Of a stretch of DNA of 64,000 nt, positions 44,103 to 50,988 are shown in pieces. The DNA lies in contig CAYORK010000001.1 in assembly GCA_964406345.1 (NCBI GenBank), positions 62,001 to 126,000 on the forward strand, read 5' to 3'. The notes beneath the pieces are model-generated. The model had not been told where the DNA came from and searched no databases. It worked only from the letters and a program-made list of their open reading frames with translations. Positions within the stretch are counted from its first letter, which is position 1, and each line of letters opens with the position of its first letter. The position numbers and the translations under genes were made by a program. The stretch is from SYAN01 sp964406345. Lineage in GTDB: Bacteria > Actinomycetota > Actinomycetes > Nanopelagicales > Nanopelagicaceae.

Positions 44103-44912
44103 TCAGAAGTCGCTTCGACCAAGTCGTTGCGCGAGGAAGTAAGGAATGAGGTAGAGCGTGAAGACGATTCCAACGGAGATCCCGATCTCGGGATAGCCGA
44201 AGAAGAAGACATTTCCGATCACGCCGCCGAAGACAGTCCAGAGCAAGAAGAAGTCCGGGATCGCATTGGAGAGACCGCGCTTGCGACGTTCGCGCGGTAG
44301 TGCGACATGCAAGAGCGCCATCAATCCCATACCCGTCAGAAGCCAGCCGAATGCGTTCGAGAGCGGGATCATCGGCTGGAAGGGCACCGTTGCGCCATCG
44401 ATCTGCCAAGTCCATCTGCCTGCATTGACCATCTGTGGATCAAGGAAGAAATCCCAGACCATCAATCCGATACCTCCGTAGAGGAAGACCCAACGGGGTG
44501 CGACGCGACGAGCGACGATGATGATCGGATAGGAGATCATCACCCAAGCGAATGGGACTACGAGCGGAATGTCGAAGACTTGGTAAGCGAGCGACGCGTC
44601 ATATTGATAGACACCGAATGGCCAGCCAGTTCGATGGCCGATCTGTTCGATGATGAGCGAATAGAAGAAGGTGATGAGTAGGAAGCGCACTGCGAACTTC
44701 GGTCCGAAGGAGTAGTAGGAGTGAAGCACCATCGCCGCTGCGCCCCAATAGACGACTGCGAGCGTGACCAGTCGGAGCGCTTCACCTTCGAGCAGTGGAT
44801 AGGAGACTTGAAGAAGAAGAGCGACTGCGAAGACCAGATAGACCGGCAACGCTTCGGAGATGGTGAATTGCTGCCCGATTCGACGGCGAGGCACATATTG
44901 TCGAATCGACAT
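44103..44912 (-). CDS. cruF: Carotenoid 1,2-hydratase CruF
   Basis: A 269-residue integral membrane protein of the CruF/DUF422 family. Diagnostic segments are EQIGHRTGWPFGVYQYD, IPLVVPFAWVMISYP and MVWDFFLDPQMVNAGRWTW. CruF adds water to the psi-end double bond of gamma-carotene or lycopene, creating the 1-hydroxyl that later enzymes desaturate and glycosylate. It lies 17 bp downstream of the CrtA-like gene and 20 bp upstream of the glycosyltransferase gene in one operon. Confidence 0.92.
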   Translation of the reverse strand: MSIRQYVPRRRIGQQFTISEALPVYLVFAVALLLQVSYPLLEGEALRLVTLAVVYWGAAAMVLHSYYSFGPKFAVRFLLITFFYSLIIEQIGHRTGWPFGVYQYDASLAYQVFDIPLVVPFAWVMISYPIIIVARRVAPRWVFLYGGIGLMVWDFFLDPQMVNAGRWTWQIDGATVPFQPMIPLSNAFGWLLTGMGLMALLHVALPRERRKRGLSNAIPDFFLLWTVFGGVIGNVFFFGYPEIGISVGIVFTLYLIPYFLAQRLGRSDF

Positions 44913-44929
44913 GTGCTAATAGTAACTTT

Positions 44930-45577
44930 CTACCAGTCTCCGGACTCTTCCACGACTGCGAAGCGAGCGAACATCTCCTCGGAATACCATCCGATCCGCT
45001 TTGTCGCTTCGATTGCGCCTTGGTGTGCGGGAGAGCGATAGGCGAAGTCACGAATCGCTTGGGGTGAGTCCCAGAGCGAGAAAGTTCCCTGCAGGCCGAT
45101 CGGTGCCTCACCGATTCCGATCGCACTCTCCAACCCTGGTGATGCATGGAGCGCTATGTTGACTGGCGGGACTGAGTGCCAGAACTCTCGGTTGTGGCGC
45201 CACTTGATGCGAGCTCGCGTGATCGCTGCGACCTTGCCATCCCATGTCTTGGCGTCGACCTTCGCCATGGATTCGAAGGGATCTCGTTTCGCCCATCGGC
45301 CATTGACGGCGATCGGCTTGAGGGAGAACTCCTTGCAGGCGATAGCACGTCGATCCCAATGAGAGAGTCTCGGTAGATCCTCACCGACCATGATGACGCC
45401 CCATCGATAGGGATTGGCATCTCGGACCGTGAAAGTCTCACCACTGCCGGTTCCAAGAAGTTTCCAGAAGTCGACACCTTCTCGCCGTAATCGAAGTCGA
45501 TCCCACCCCATCCGCATGATCGCCCAGGGGATGTGTCGGCGCTTGATTCGCCAGAAGATCACTCGCGCTTCTCTCAT
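44930..45577 (-). CDS. Spheroidene-monooxygenase-like protein (CrtA family)
   Basis: A 215-residue protein with the CrtA-family pattern: an LGTGSGETFTVRDANPYRWG segment, VNIALHASPGLESAIGIGEA, GTFSLWDSPQAIRDFAY, and the C-terminal GWYSEEMFARFAV. CrtA of purple bacteria puts a keto group at C-2 of 1-hydroxy or 1-methoxy carotenoids and binds haem. In this operon it could ketolate the acyclic, hydroxylated end. It overlaps the alpha/beta hydrolase gene by 4 bp. Confidence 0.88.
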   Translation of the reverse strand: MREARVIFWRIKRRHIPWAIMRMGWDRLRLRREGVDFWKLLGTGSGETFTVRDANPYRWGVIMVGEDLPRLSHWDRRAIACKEFSLKPIAVNGRWAKRDPFESMAKVDAKTWDGKVAAITRARIKWRHNREFWHSVPPVNIALHASPGLESAIGIGEAPIGLQGTFSLWDSPQAIRDFAYRSPAHQGAIEATKRIGWYSEEMFARFAVVEESGDW

Positions 45578-46395
45578 GATCCGATTCGCTCTCTACCTGA
45601 AGTCATCAGTATCTCTGCCATCACCTCGGGGACGGCATCCCACATCGGAGCGTGACCAGTCTCGGCGAGTGTCACCCAGCGTGCATGATCTGGTGCGAGC
45701 GATCTCTCCTGACAACTCTGGGCTGGCAGAGTGTTGTCACTATCGCCAAAAATGATCGTCACCGGGATCTGCGCTGGTATCTCGCTCTCAAAACGCTTCA
45801 TCAACATGCCGTCGAATGCTGGGTAGTAACCGTCGGAGTCCGTCATCGCACGAACCGCATCCATGCAGAGGCGATACGAAAAATCTCGCCAACGAGGACT
45901 GACGCTGGCGAAGCCCAACGACCTTGCCCATTCGAAGTGGAGGAAGAGAGGAGTGAGGAGACGCGTCGACTTGGCAAAGATCCGCAAGAAGGCAGTCGCG
46001 GGATAACGACGCTGGAAGGGATTGATCCACATTCCAGCCGGTGCGAGCGCCGTCAAAGAACGAACTCTCTCCCCGTGATGCGCGGCAAGTTCGAGGGATA
46101 CCCATCCACCGAGTGAGTTTCCGACGAGGTGATAACCGGTGGAGATCTCATCGACCGAGGTACGGACCATGTCGGCTAGCGCAATCGGATCCATATGAGT
46201 CCCTTTGATGAAGGGAGTCTTTCCATGTCCAGGTAGATCCACCGTGATGACGCGAAAGTGGCGTCGCAGTTCCGGGATCAATACTTGCCAAGCCGTGCTC
46301 GCAGATCCCATGCCATGGATGAGAAGGATGTCCTCGATCTGCTGCCCACGTGTGGCGGACCTCAGTGGCGGGATGACCTGAGTTTCAAGTCTCAT
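45574..46395 (-). CDS. Alpha/beta hydrolase
   Basis: A 273-residue alpha/beta-fold hydrolase. The oxyanion segment is LLIHGMGSASTAW, the nucleophile elbow is VGNSLGGWVSLELA, and the acid and base lie in FGDSDNTLP and ETGHAPMWD near the C-terminus. Start ATG 46395 follows a GGAGA and avoids the 29-bp overlap with the ybaK gene that a start at 46434 would need. Being inside the carotenoid operon it might act on a carotenoid ester or glycoside acyl group, but this is only context. Confidence 0.82.
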   Translation of the reverse strand: MRLETQVIPPLRSATRGQQIEDILLIHGMGSASTAWQVLIPELRRHFRVITVDLPGHGKTPFIKGTHMDPIALADMVRTSVDEISTGYHLVGNSLGGWVSLELAAHHGERVRSLTALAPAGMWINPFQRRYPATAFLRIFAKSTRLLTPLFLHFEWARSLGFASVSPRWRDFSYRLCMDAVRAMTDSDGYYPAFDGMLMKRFESEIPAQIPVTIIFGDSDNTLPAQSCQERSLAPDHARWVTLAETGHAPMWDAVPEVMAEILMTSGRERIGS

Positions 46396-46405
46396 GGCTT
46401 CGATC

Positions 46406-46906
46406 TCAATCTCCGACGATGAGTGGCGTCGCACCGGTTATTCGATGTAGCTCGTCGAAAGAAGTCGGAAATACTGCATGGGGATGTCCTGCTGCAGCCC
46501 AGATCACTTCGTACTCAGCAAGTGCTTGGTCGATGACTACTTTCGTTCTCACGGAGAGATCCTCGCTTTCCCAGCCAATCGGAGCGACACCGCCCACAGA
46601 AAAACCACTAACGCTCTTGACCCAATCTGCATCGGCGCGCGCAAGAGCGCTCACTCCGAGATGCCTTGCGACCAGGTCGGTATCGACTCGATGCCGTCCC
46701 GACGTTATGACGAGCAAGGGTGATCCATCCGGGAGTTTGAAGACGAGAGAGGATGCGATCTGTCCGACCTCGATGCCGAGACCTTTGGCAGCATCGACCG
46801 CAGTCTTCGCACTCTCACTCAAGACCTTGATCTCGCCCGGTAGCGCGTTCGCCTCGATCGCAGCGCGCACTCGCCTCACTGCGGGGCGATTCAGTATCTC
46901 TTCCAT
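46406..46906 (-). CDS. YbaK/EbsC family protein (aminoacyl-tRNA deacylase-like)
   Basis: A 166-residue protein of the YbaK/ProX editing-domain family, which hydrolyses mischarged tRNAs in trans. Typical segments are GQIASSLVFKLPDG with the conserved Lys, VITSGRHRVD, SVGGVAPIGW and the C-terminal AGHPHAVFPTSFDEL. Start ATG 46906 follows GGAG at 9 nt and the stop of tauE; a longer upstream frame overlaps tauE and is not family-like. Confidence 0.87.
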   Translation of the reverse strand: MEEILNRPAVRRVRAAIEANALPGEIKVLSESAKTAVDAAKGLGIEVGQIASSLVFKLPDGSPLLVITSGRHRVDTDLVARHLGVSALARADADWVKSVSGFSVGGVAPIGWESEDLSVRTKVVIDQALAEYEVIWAAAGHPHAVFPTSFDELHRITGATPLIVGD

Positions 46907-46922
46907 TTCAGGTGTGCTCCGG

Positions 46923-47675
46923 CTACTCGGCCAAGATCCACGTCTCGAACAAGGTGAAGATAGCAATCGAGAGCAGGAGCGCCGCGAAGGAGCGCTTGAG
47001 AAGGTCTTGTGATACCCGAGAGCTTTGATGTGAACCGATTCGAGAGATCACAATTGCGACGACTGCCATGATCAATGGCAACGACCAGTCGACTTGATCC
47101 CAACTCCCGTTCCGCACCAAGAAAGCAATGCTCGAGTTGAGGAAGATGATGAGAAGGGAAGTCCCTGCCGCCTTCGCCGCTGGGGTATTGAAGAAGAGGA
47201 CCAAGATGGGAATGGCGACAAAGCCACCACCGATTCCGAATAGACCTGTGATCACACCGATTCCGAGCGAGAGCAGGATGAGGATCGGGATCGGCATCCT
47301 TCGTTCGGATCCTGGCCTAATCGGTCTCTGCAACATCGACCAGGCAGCCAGCAAGAGCACGAGCGCAAGACCAGAGGTCATCGCCTTCTCGGGGATTCGC
47401 GGTGCGAGGAGGGCGAAAGTTACGTTTGTAGTGGCGCTCAAGGCGGAGATAGTCAGTGCCTCTCGCACCAGGACCTCACCGCGAGAGAACTTCGGCACCG
47501 TTCCCGAGAGCGCTGCTGTACCTACGACTACGAGCGCGGCGGTAGTGGCTTGAAGTGGCGTGAATCCAAAGATGTAGATGAGCATAGGAACTGCGAGCAT
47601 CGCTCCGCCTGCCCCCACGAAACCTAGGACGAGACCGATCACTCCACCTGCGAGTACCGCGAGGATCAGTTCCAC
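46923..47675 (-). CDS. TauE/SafE-family sulfite/anion exporter
   Basis: A 250-residue membrane protein with two TauE-type repeats: the first starts VIGLVLGFVGAGGAMLAVPM, the second LGIGVITGLFGIGGGFVAIPI. Family members export sulfite, sulfoacetate or other organic anions. The GTG at 47675 is preferred: a start at 47717 would place the N-terminus across a terminator hairpin. A GATAGT element sits 6 nt before this GTG. It heads the operon that runs through ybaK and the second carotenoid gene block. Confidence 0.83.
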   Translation of the reverse strand: MELILAVLAGGVIGLVLGFVGAGGAMLAVPMLIYIFGFTPLQATTAALVVVGTAALSGTVPKFSRGEVLVREALTISALSATTNVTFALLAPRIPEKAMTSGLALVLLLAAWSMLQRPIRPGSERRMPIPILILLSLGIGVITGLFGIGGGFVAIPILVLFFNTPAAKAAGTSLLIIFLNSSIAFLVRNGSWDQVDWSLPLIMAVVAIVISRIGSHQSSRVSQDLLKRSFAALLLSIAIFTLFETWILAE

Positions 47676-47694
47676 CCCTGCACTATCCCATAAG

Positions 47695-47726
47695 AAAACC
47701 CCGATGGAGCTTTCCACCGGGGTTTT
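47695..47726 (-). terminator. Intrinsic terminator of the DoxX gene
   Basis: Arms aaaaccccgatgga (47695-47708) and tccaccggggtttt (47713-47726) pair at 13 of 14 positions around a 4-nt loop. On the minus strand the stem ends in TTTT followed by CTTAT. It lies 17 nt after the DoxX stop. Confidence 0.85.
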
Positions 47727-47742
47727 CGAAGTGAAGTGCGAG

Positions 47743-48159
47743 TTACATGTCGAAGAAGTGATCGACCGTCACAGAAGGACCGAAGTCAGCGCCGGTTGCG
47801 ACGAGGACGAAGATCACGAGAGCTGCGCCCGCGAGTGCGAGGTTCTTGAAGAAGTTGATCATCTCGCCCTGCTTTGCTTGAGCGTCCTGGATGGTCCAGA
47901 AGTTATGCATCATGAATGCGGTCGGTACCAGGAAGATGGCGAGGAGAAGGGCGCCGAGATCTGCGTAGATGCCGAGCGCTACGAAGAGGCCACCAAGCAG
48001 GATCATGAATCCGGAGAGGAGGACCATCAACTTCGCGGCTGGCACCTTCTTGAATTGTGCATAGCCGGACATCGCATCACGCTGAGTGAAGTGGGCGATA
48101 CCTGAGTTGATGAAGAGCAGCGCGAAGAGCACGCGGCCGATGAGTAGGACGATATCCAT
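47743..48159 (-). CDS. DoxX family membrane protein
   Basis: A 138-residue, four-helix protein of the DoxX family: LIGRVLFALLFINSGIAHF at the N-terminus, then KLMVLLSGFMILLGGLFVALG and HNFWTIQDAQAKQGEM. Relatives take part in thiosulfate oxidation or in redox-stress membrane complexes (for example with SodA and SseA in mycobacteria); no specific role can be set here. It has a strong Shine-Dalgarno (aaaaaaggag), its own terminator, and probably is a single-gene transcript. Confidence 0.88.
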   Translation of the reverse strand: MDIVLLIGRVLFALLFINSGIAHFTQRDAMSGYAQFKKVPAAKLMVLLSGFMILLGGLFVALGIYADLGALLLAIFLVPTAFMMHNFWTIQDAQAKQGEMINFFKNLALAGAALVIFVLVATGADFGPSVTVDHFFDM

Positions 48160-48244
48160 GGATCTCCTTTTTTCTTTTTTGTTCTCTTGTCGAAGACGCA
48201 GATCTGATTGACCTGCTTGCTGAGAGGAAGGTTAGGAGAATTTA

Positions 48245-48258
48245 GTTGAAATTTCAAC
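48245..48258. promoter_or_regulatory. 14-bp AT-rich perfect palindrome upstream of the DoxX gene
   Basis: gttgaaatttcaac is self-complementary and lies about 85 bp before the DoxX start, just after the terminator of the 5'-nucleotidase gene. Its form resembles operators of MarR-type repressors, which often control DoxX genes, but no regulator is encoded here. Confidence 0.4.
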
Positions 48259-48295
48259 GAAAACGGTCACCCGCGTGTCGCGGATGACCGTTTTC
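48259..48295 (-). terminator. Intrinsic terminator of the 5'-nucleotidase gene
   Basis: Arms gaaaacggtcacccgcg (48259-48275) and cgcggatgaccgttttc (48279-48295) form a 17-bp stem with a 3-nt loop; the one non-Watson-Crick position is a G-U pair in the minus-strand RNA. The stem ends in TTTTC. It starts 26 nt after the gene's stop codon. Confidence 0.88.
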
Positions 48296-48321
48296 TCACC
48301 GCACCCTTCGGAACGGGGAAG

Positions 48322-50337
48322 TCATGGCAACCAGGTGATTCGGCCTTCTCCCGTGCTCTTGTTGTAGCGCCCATCAGTGTCTGGTACCTCAGGTAGACCA
48401 GCGGAGTTCTTTGGGAAGCTAAGCAGATAGTCGTAGAGCGCCTGCTCGTAGGAGATCCCAAACCCAACTTTGGTCAACTTGGCAAAGGTTGGATAGTTGT
48501 CTCCGCCCTCAGCGGTGAAACTGTTGGTTACAACTGTTACTGATGGCGCGCCTACAACGACCGCTCCGGCAGTGACGAGGGCCCGACCATCTGCGAGAGT
48601 GATCGATCGAACTCGAGTACCGGCAGTGGTGACCGTTCCCGCGTAGGCGTCACCTGTTGGATTTGAGACCACTATTGCAGTTCCGCTTCGCGAACACTCT
48701 ACTTTGAGCCCAGAGACTTGGAGGAATTGTCCGCCACCCGAAGTGCCACTCGAACAGGATCTCTCGAAGATCTCCTTGAGATCCGTCGCGTTGACTGCGG
48801 TGATGGCTACCAGCCTGTTATCGAAAGGAAGCAGGTCGAATGTGTTTCCACGATTGATCGCGCCTGCAGTACCATTCGTTGGCAGAGTCACACCACCGTT
48901 CTGCCTGATTCCGCCACCATTTTGGACCGCGACCAGAGGGTTCGTCGTCGACTCTGCAGGAAGCCCGAATCCTGCGGCTCGATTCTTATAAGCATGGACG
49001 AAAGAATCAGCAACGAGATTGCCACCATTTGTTTCAACTGTGCGCACTCCAGCTACCGTGGCGCTACCGCGATCTGTCGCAAAGACGACCTTGCTGGAGG
49101 CGATTGGAGTCGAGAAGCCGGCAAGGCACGCCCGTAGTGGAACTTCAGCTTGCTCGACGACTTTGGGATCCGGCCGCACTGAGTCATTGATATTGAGACT
49201 TTGTGAGAGCGCCGAAGTCGGAATCACTCGCCTTGGGTAGGAGAGGGTCTTGTTGTAGCCCTTCACTTCACCATCCGACGAGAAGGTGACGTCGAATCGA
49301 CCGAGGTACGTGTAGTTCCCCTTTGTGGTGATCAACGGAACATCGACGCCAGCGGCGTCCTTGATCATCTCTGGATACTTGCCAACCGACTTAGCTTCGC
49401 CAGGGATGAGCTGAGTCGCCTCGGGGACATCGGGACTTGTTAGAAGATCATCACCGCCACCTGCTATCGCAACATCGACATCTTTGACTAGAGCGATGAG
49501 CTCTTTATCATAGGCGATGCCTTGTAAGTGGCTGACCAAGATGATCTTGTTGAGTCCCCGTGCCTGCAGTGCATTGACTTCAGCCTGTACTGCAAGCGCT
49601 GTTCCCTTGATGTCAGAAGATGTCAACTTCACAGTGCCAGGTGAAGAGATGGTTCTCAAATTTGGAGTTATGGCACTGACGACTCCGAAGTAGGCACCTG
49701 TGTTGTAGTCTCGATGGATATAGCTCGCTGCCAGTTGCTTTCCGATGAAGTTTCCACGAAGCAGACTTGAACGCTTGGCTTTGATTCCAGAGAGATCACT
49801 ATTGGCGCTGAAATCCAGGTTGCCGGAGATGAATGGATGGCGAGCTTTGTTGATGAAGGAATCTATATAGCGACGGAGGAATCCGGTGCCATAGTCGAAT
49901 TCATGATTGCCAAGCACGTGGACGTCGTATGGCATCAATGACTGGGCGACTCCATCCAGCACTTGTTTGGTTGAACTGGGGTTAGCGGGATCAGCGCAAA
50001 TCAGTGCCTTGCTTGCAAGAAAGGAGTCACCTGCGTAGACACTCAGTATCGCTTGATTGAGTCGTCGTGCGTTCTTCACTTCACGCTTCATAACTGATGC
50101 AAAGGCAGCTGCTCCACCGGCAAGAAGGGTGCCGCTCGTCGTTCGGTAGCTCTGCTCAGTGAGCAACGCTGACTCGCCATCGTTGTTATGGAGGATCGTG
50201 AGGATCACATCCCCACTTGGTTCGTCGAAACTCGCTTGAGCTGAGGTTGCTGTGAGAGTCGTGACTGTCATGGCTACTAGAGTCACCACTGAGGTGATCG
50301 CCAAGGGAATGCGCTTAGGTTTTCTATTTCTGAACAT
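48322..50337 (-). CDS. Secreted 5'-nucleotidase / metallophosphatase (UshA-like)
   Basis: A 671-residue secreted enzyme. A Sec signal peptide (about residues 1-37, ending TSAQA) is followed by the metallophosphatase domain with ILHNNDGES, AGDSFLAS, LGNHEFDYG and VSHLQG, then a C-terminal 5'-nucleotidase domain with NGGGIR and DLLPFDNRL. In the first metal motif the usual Asp-x-His is Asp-Gly-Glu, a variant seen in a subset of such enzymes. No sortase or membrane anchor is visible. Start ATG 50337 has AAGGAAAGG upstream and opens the signal peptide. It would release phosphate and nucleosides outside the cell, suiting the BMP importer elsewhere in the window. Confidence 0.9.
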   Translation of the reverse strand: MFRNRKPKRIPLAITSVVTLVAMTVTTLTATSAQASFDEPSGDVILTILHNNDGESALLTEQSYRTTSGTLLAGGAAAFASVMKREVKNARRLNQAILSVYAGDSFLASKALICADPANPSSTKQVLDGVAQSLMPYDVHVLGNHEFDYGTGFLRRYIDSFINKARHPFISGNLDFSANSDLSGIKAKRSSLLRGNFIGKQLAASYIHRDYNTGAYFGVVSAITPNLRTISSPGTVKLTSSDIKGTALAVQAEVNALQARGLNKIILVSHLQGIAYDKELIALVKDVDVAIAGGGDDLLTSPDVPEATQLIPGEAKSVGKYPEMIKDAAGVDVPLITTKGNYTYLGRFDVTFSSDGEVKGYNKTLSYPRRVIPTSALSQSLNINDSVRPDPKVVEQAEVPLRACLAGFSTPIASSKVVFATDRGSATVAGVRTVETNGGNLVADSFVHAYKNRAAGFGLPAESTTNPLVAVQNGGGIRQNGGVTLPTNGTAGAINRGNTFDLLPFDNRLVAITAVNATDLKEIFERSCSSGTSGGGQFLQVSGLKVECSRSGTAIVVSNPTGDAYAGTVTTAGTRVRSITLADGRALVTAGAVVVGAPSVTVVTNSFTAEGGDNYPTFAKLTKVGFGISYEQALYDYLLSFPKNSAGLPEVPDTDGRYNKSTGEGRITWLP

Positions 50338-50566
50338 CAGACCTTTCCTTATCGGATCTCGTAACGTGCGAGCCGGCATCCTGCTGGCGCGACACGATTG
50401 CTGCTTTGGCCCTGCTTTAGGGAAGGGTGTGCGAAGCAAGCTGAAGTTAGGACGACTGAGGAATGGTTTGCTTGTGCTGGTCTGAATGGGGGGTTAATTG
50501 CTGGTGACTTGTTGAGCGTGGTTTTGGGTCACTTTTGGGGTCTAACCGTGCTCTCTGATCCGCTCG

Positions 50567-50595
50567 TTGCCTATGTCTCTGGCCGGTAGTAGGGT
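50567..50595 (+). promoter_or_regulatory. Promoter of the dnaE2 operon
   Basis: -35 TTGCCT (50567-50572), 17-bp spacer, -10 TAGGGT (50590-50595). Predicted start of transcription falls inside the LexA box that follows. Confidence 0.5.
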
Positions 50596-50612
50596 TAGAA
50601 CAAATGTTCTAA
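50595..50612 (+). promoter_or_regulatory. LexA (SOS) box
   Basis: ttagaacaaatgttctaa is an 18-bp interrupted palindrome containing GAAC-N4-GTTC, the core of the LexA site in Actinobacteria and Firmicutes. It touches the -10 element and covers the predicted transcription start, so LexA binding should repress the DUF6504-dnaE2-dinB operon until DNA damage. Confidence 0.85.
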
Positions 50613-50640
50613 AACCCTCAACTTCAGATTGAGTCTACCT

Positions 50641-50988
50641 ATGCCAGAGATACCTCGTTCCGAAATCGCGCTCTTCGATGGCGAGCCGATCGAGTTCACC
50701 TATCGCAATCGTCGCTATCGGGTCTACGCCGTCCTTTCGCGATGGCGCGAAGCCGGTGGTTGGTGGAACCGAGCTAGTGATGGGAACTATCGCCCTGATG
50801 ATGGTGCGCGTGCTCTCTGGCGAGTGGAGGCTGCACCAGTTGGTGCGATGACCACATTCGAGATCGAGCGGATCGATAACGCCGATCTCACCGATGAGCA
50901 GTTAGCCGAGGGTTTCGTATGGCGAATCCGACCTACATCGCGTTCGAAATCAGACCCGAGATCCGAATACCAGAGCGATGTCTCATGA
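50641..50988 (+). CDS. DUF6504 family protein of the DnaE2 operon
   Basis: A 115-residue protein (119 if the TTG at 50629 is used). It has the DUF6504 pattern: DGEPIEFTYRNRRYRV, VLSRWREAGGWWNR and ALWRVEAA, a small beta-rich fold with many aromatic residues. Such proteins are encoded beside dnaE2 and imuB genes in Actinobacteria and may serve as an accessory factor, but no biochemical role is established. It is the first gene after the LexA box and its 3' end overlaps dnaE2 by 11 bp. Confidence 0.8.
   Translation: MPEIPRSEIALFDGEPIEFTYRNRRYRVYAVLSRWREAGGWWNRASDGNYRPDDGARALWRVEAAPVGAMTTFEIERIDNADLTDEQLAEGFVWRIRPTSRSKSDPRSEYQSDVS

Larger units (their letters stand above)
50338..50640. promoter_or_regulatory. 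303-bp divergent intergenic region, 5'-nucleotidase / SOS operon
   Basis: No gene is supported here. It holds the Shine-Dalgarno of the 5'-nucleotidase gene at the left end and the promoter and LexA box of the mutagenesis operon at the right end. I looked for repeated PhoP-type boxes upstream of the nucleotidase and saw none. Confidence 0.6.

Noticed and set aside
42967..44415. A longer glycosyltransferase starting at 44415
   Set aside because: The added N-terminus overlaps cruF and lacks similarity; the membrane helix and GT2 fold begin after GTG 44082.
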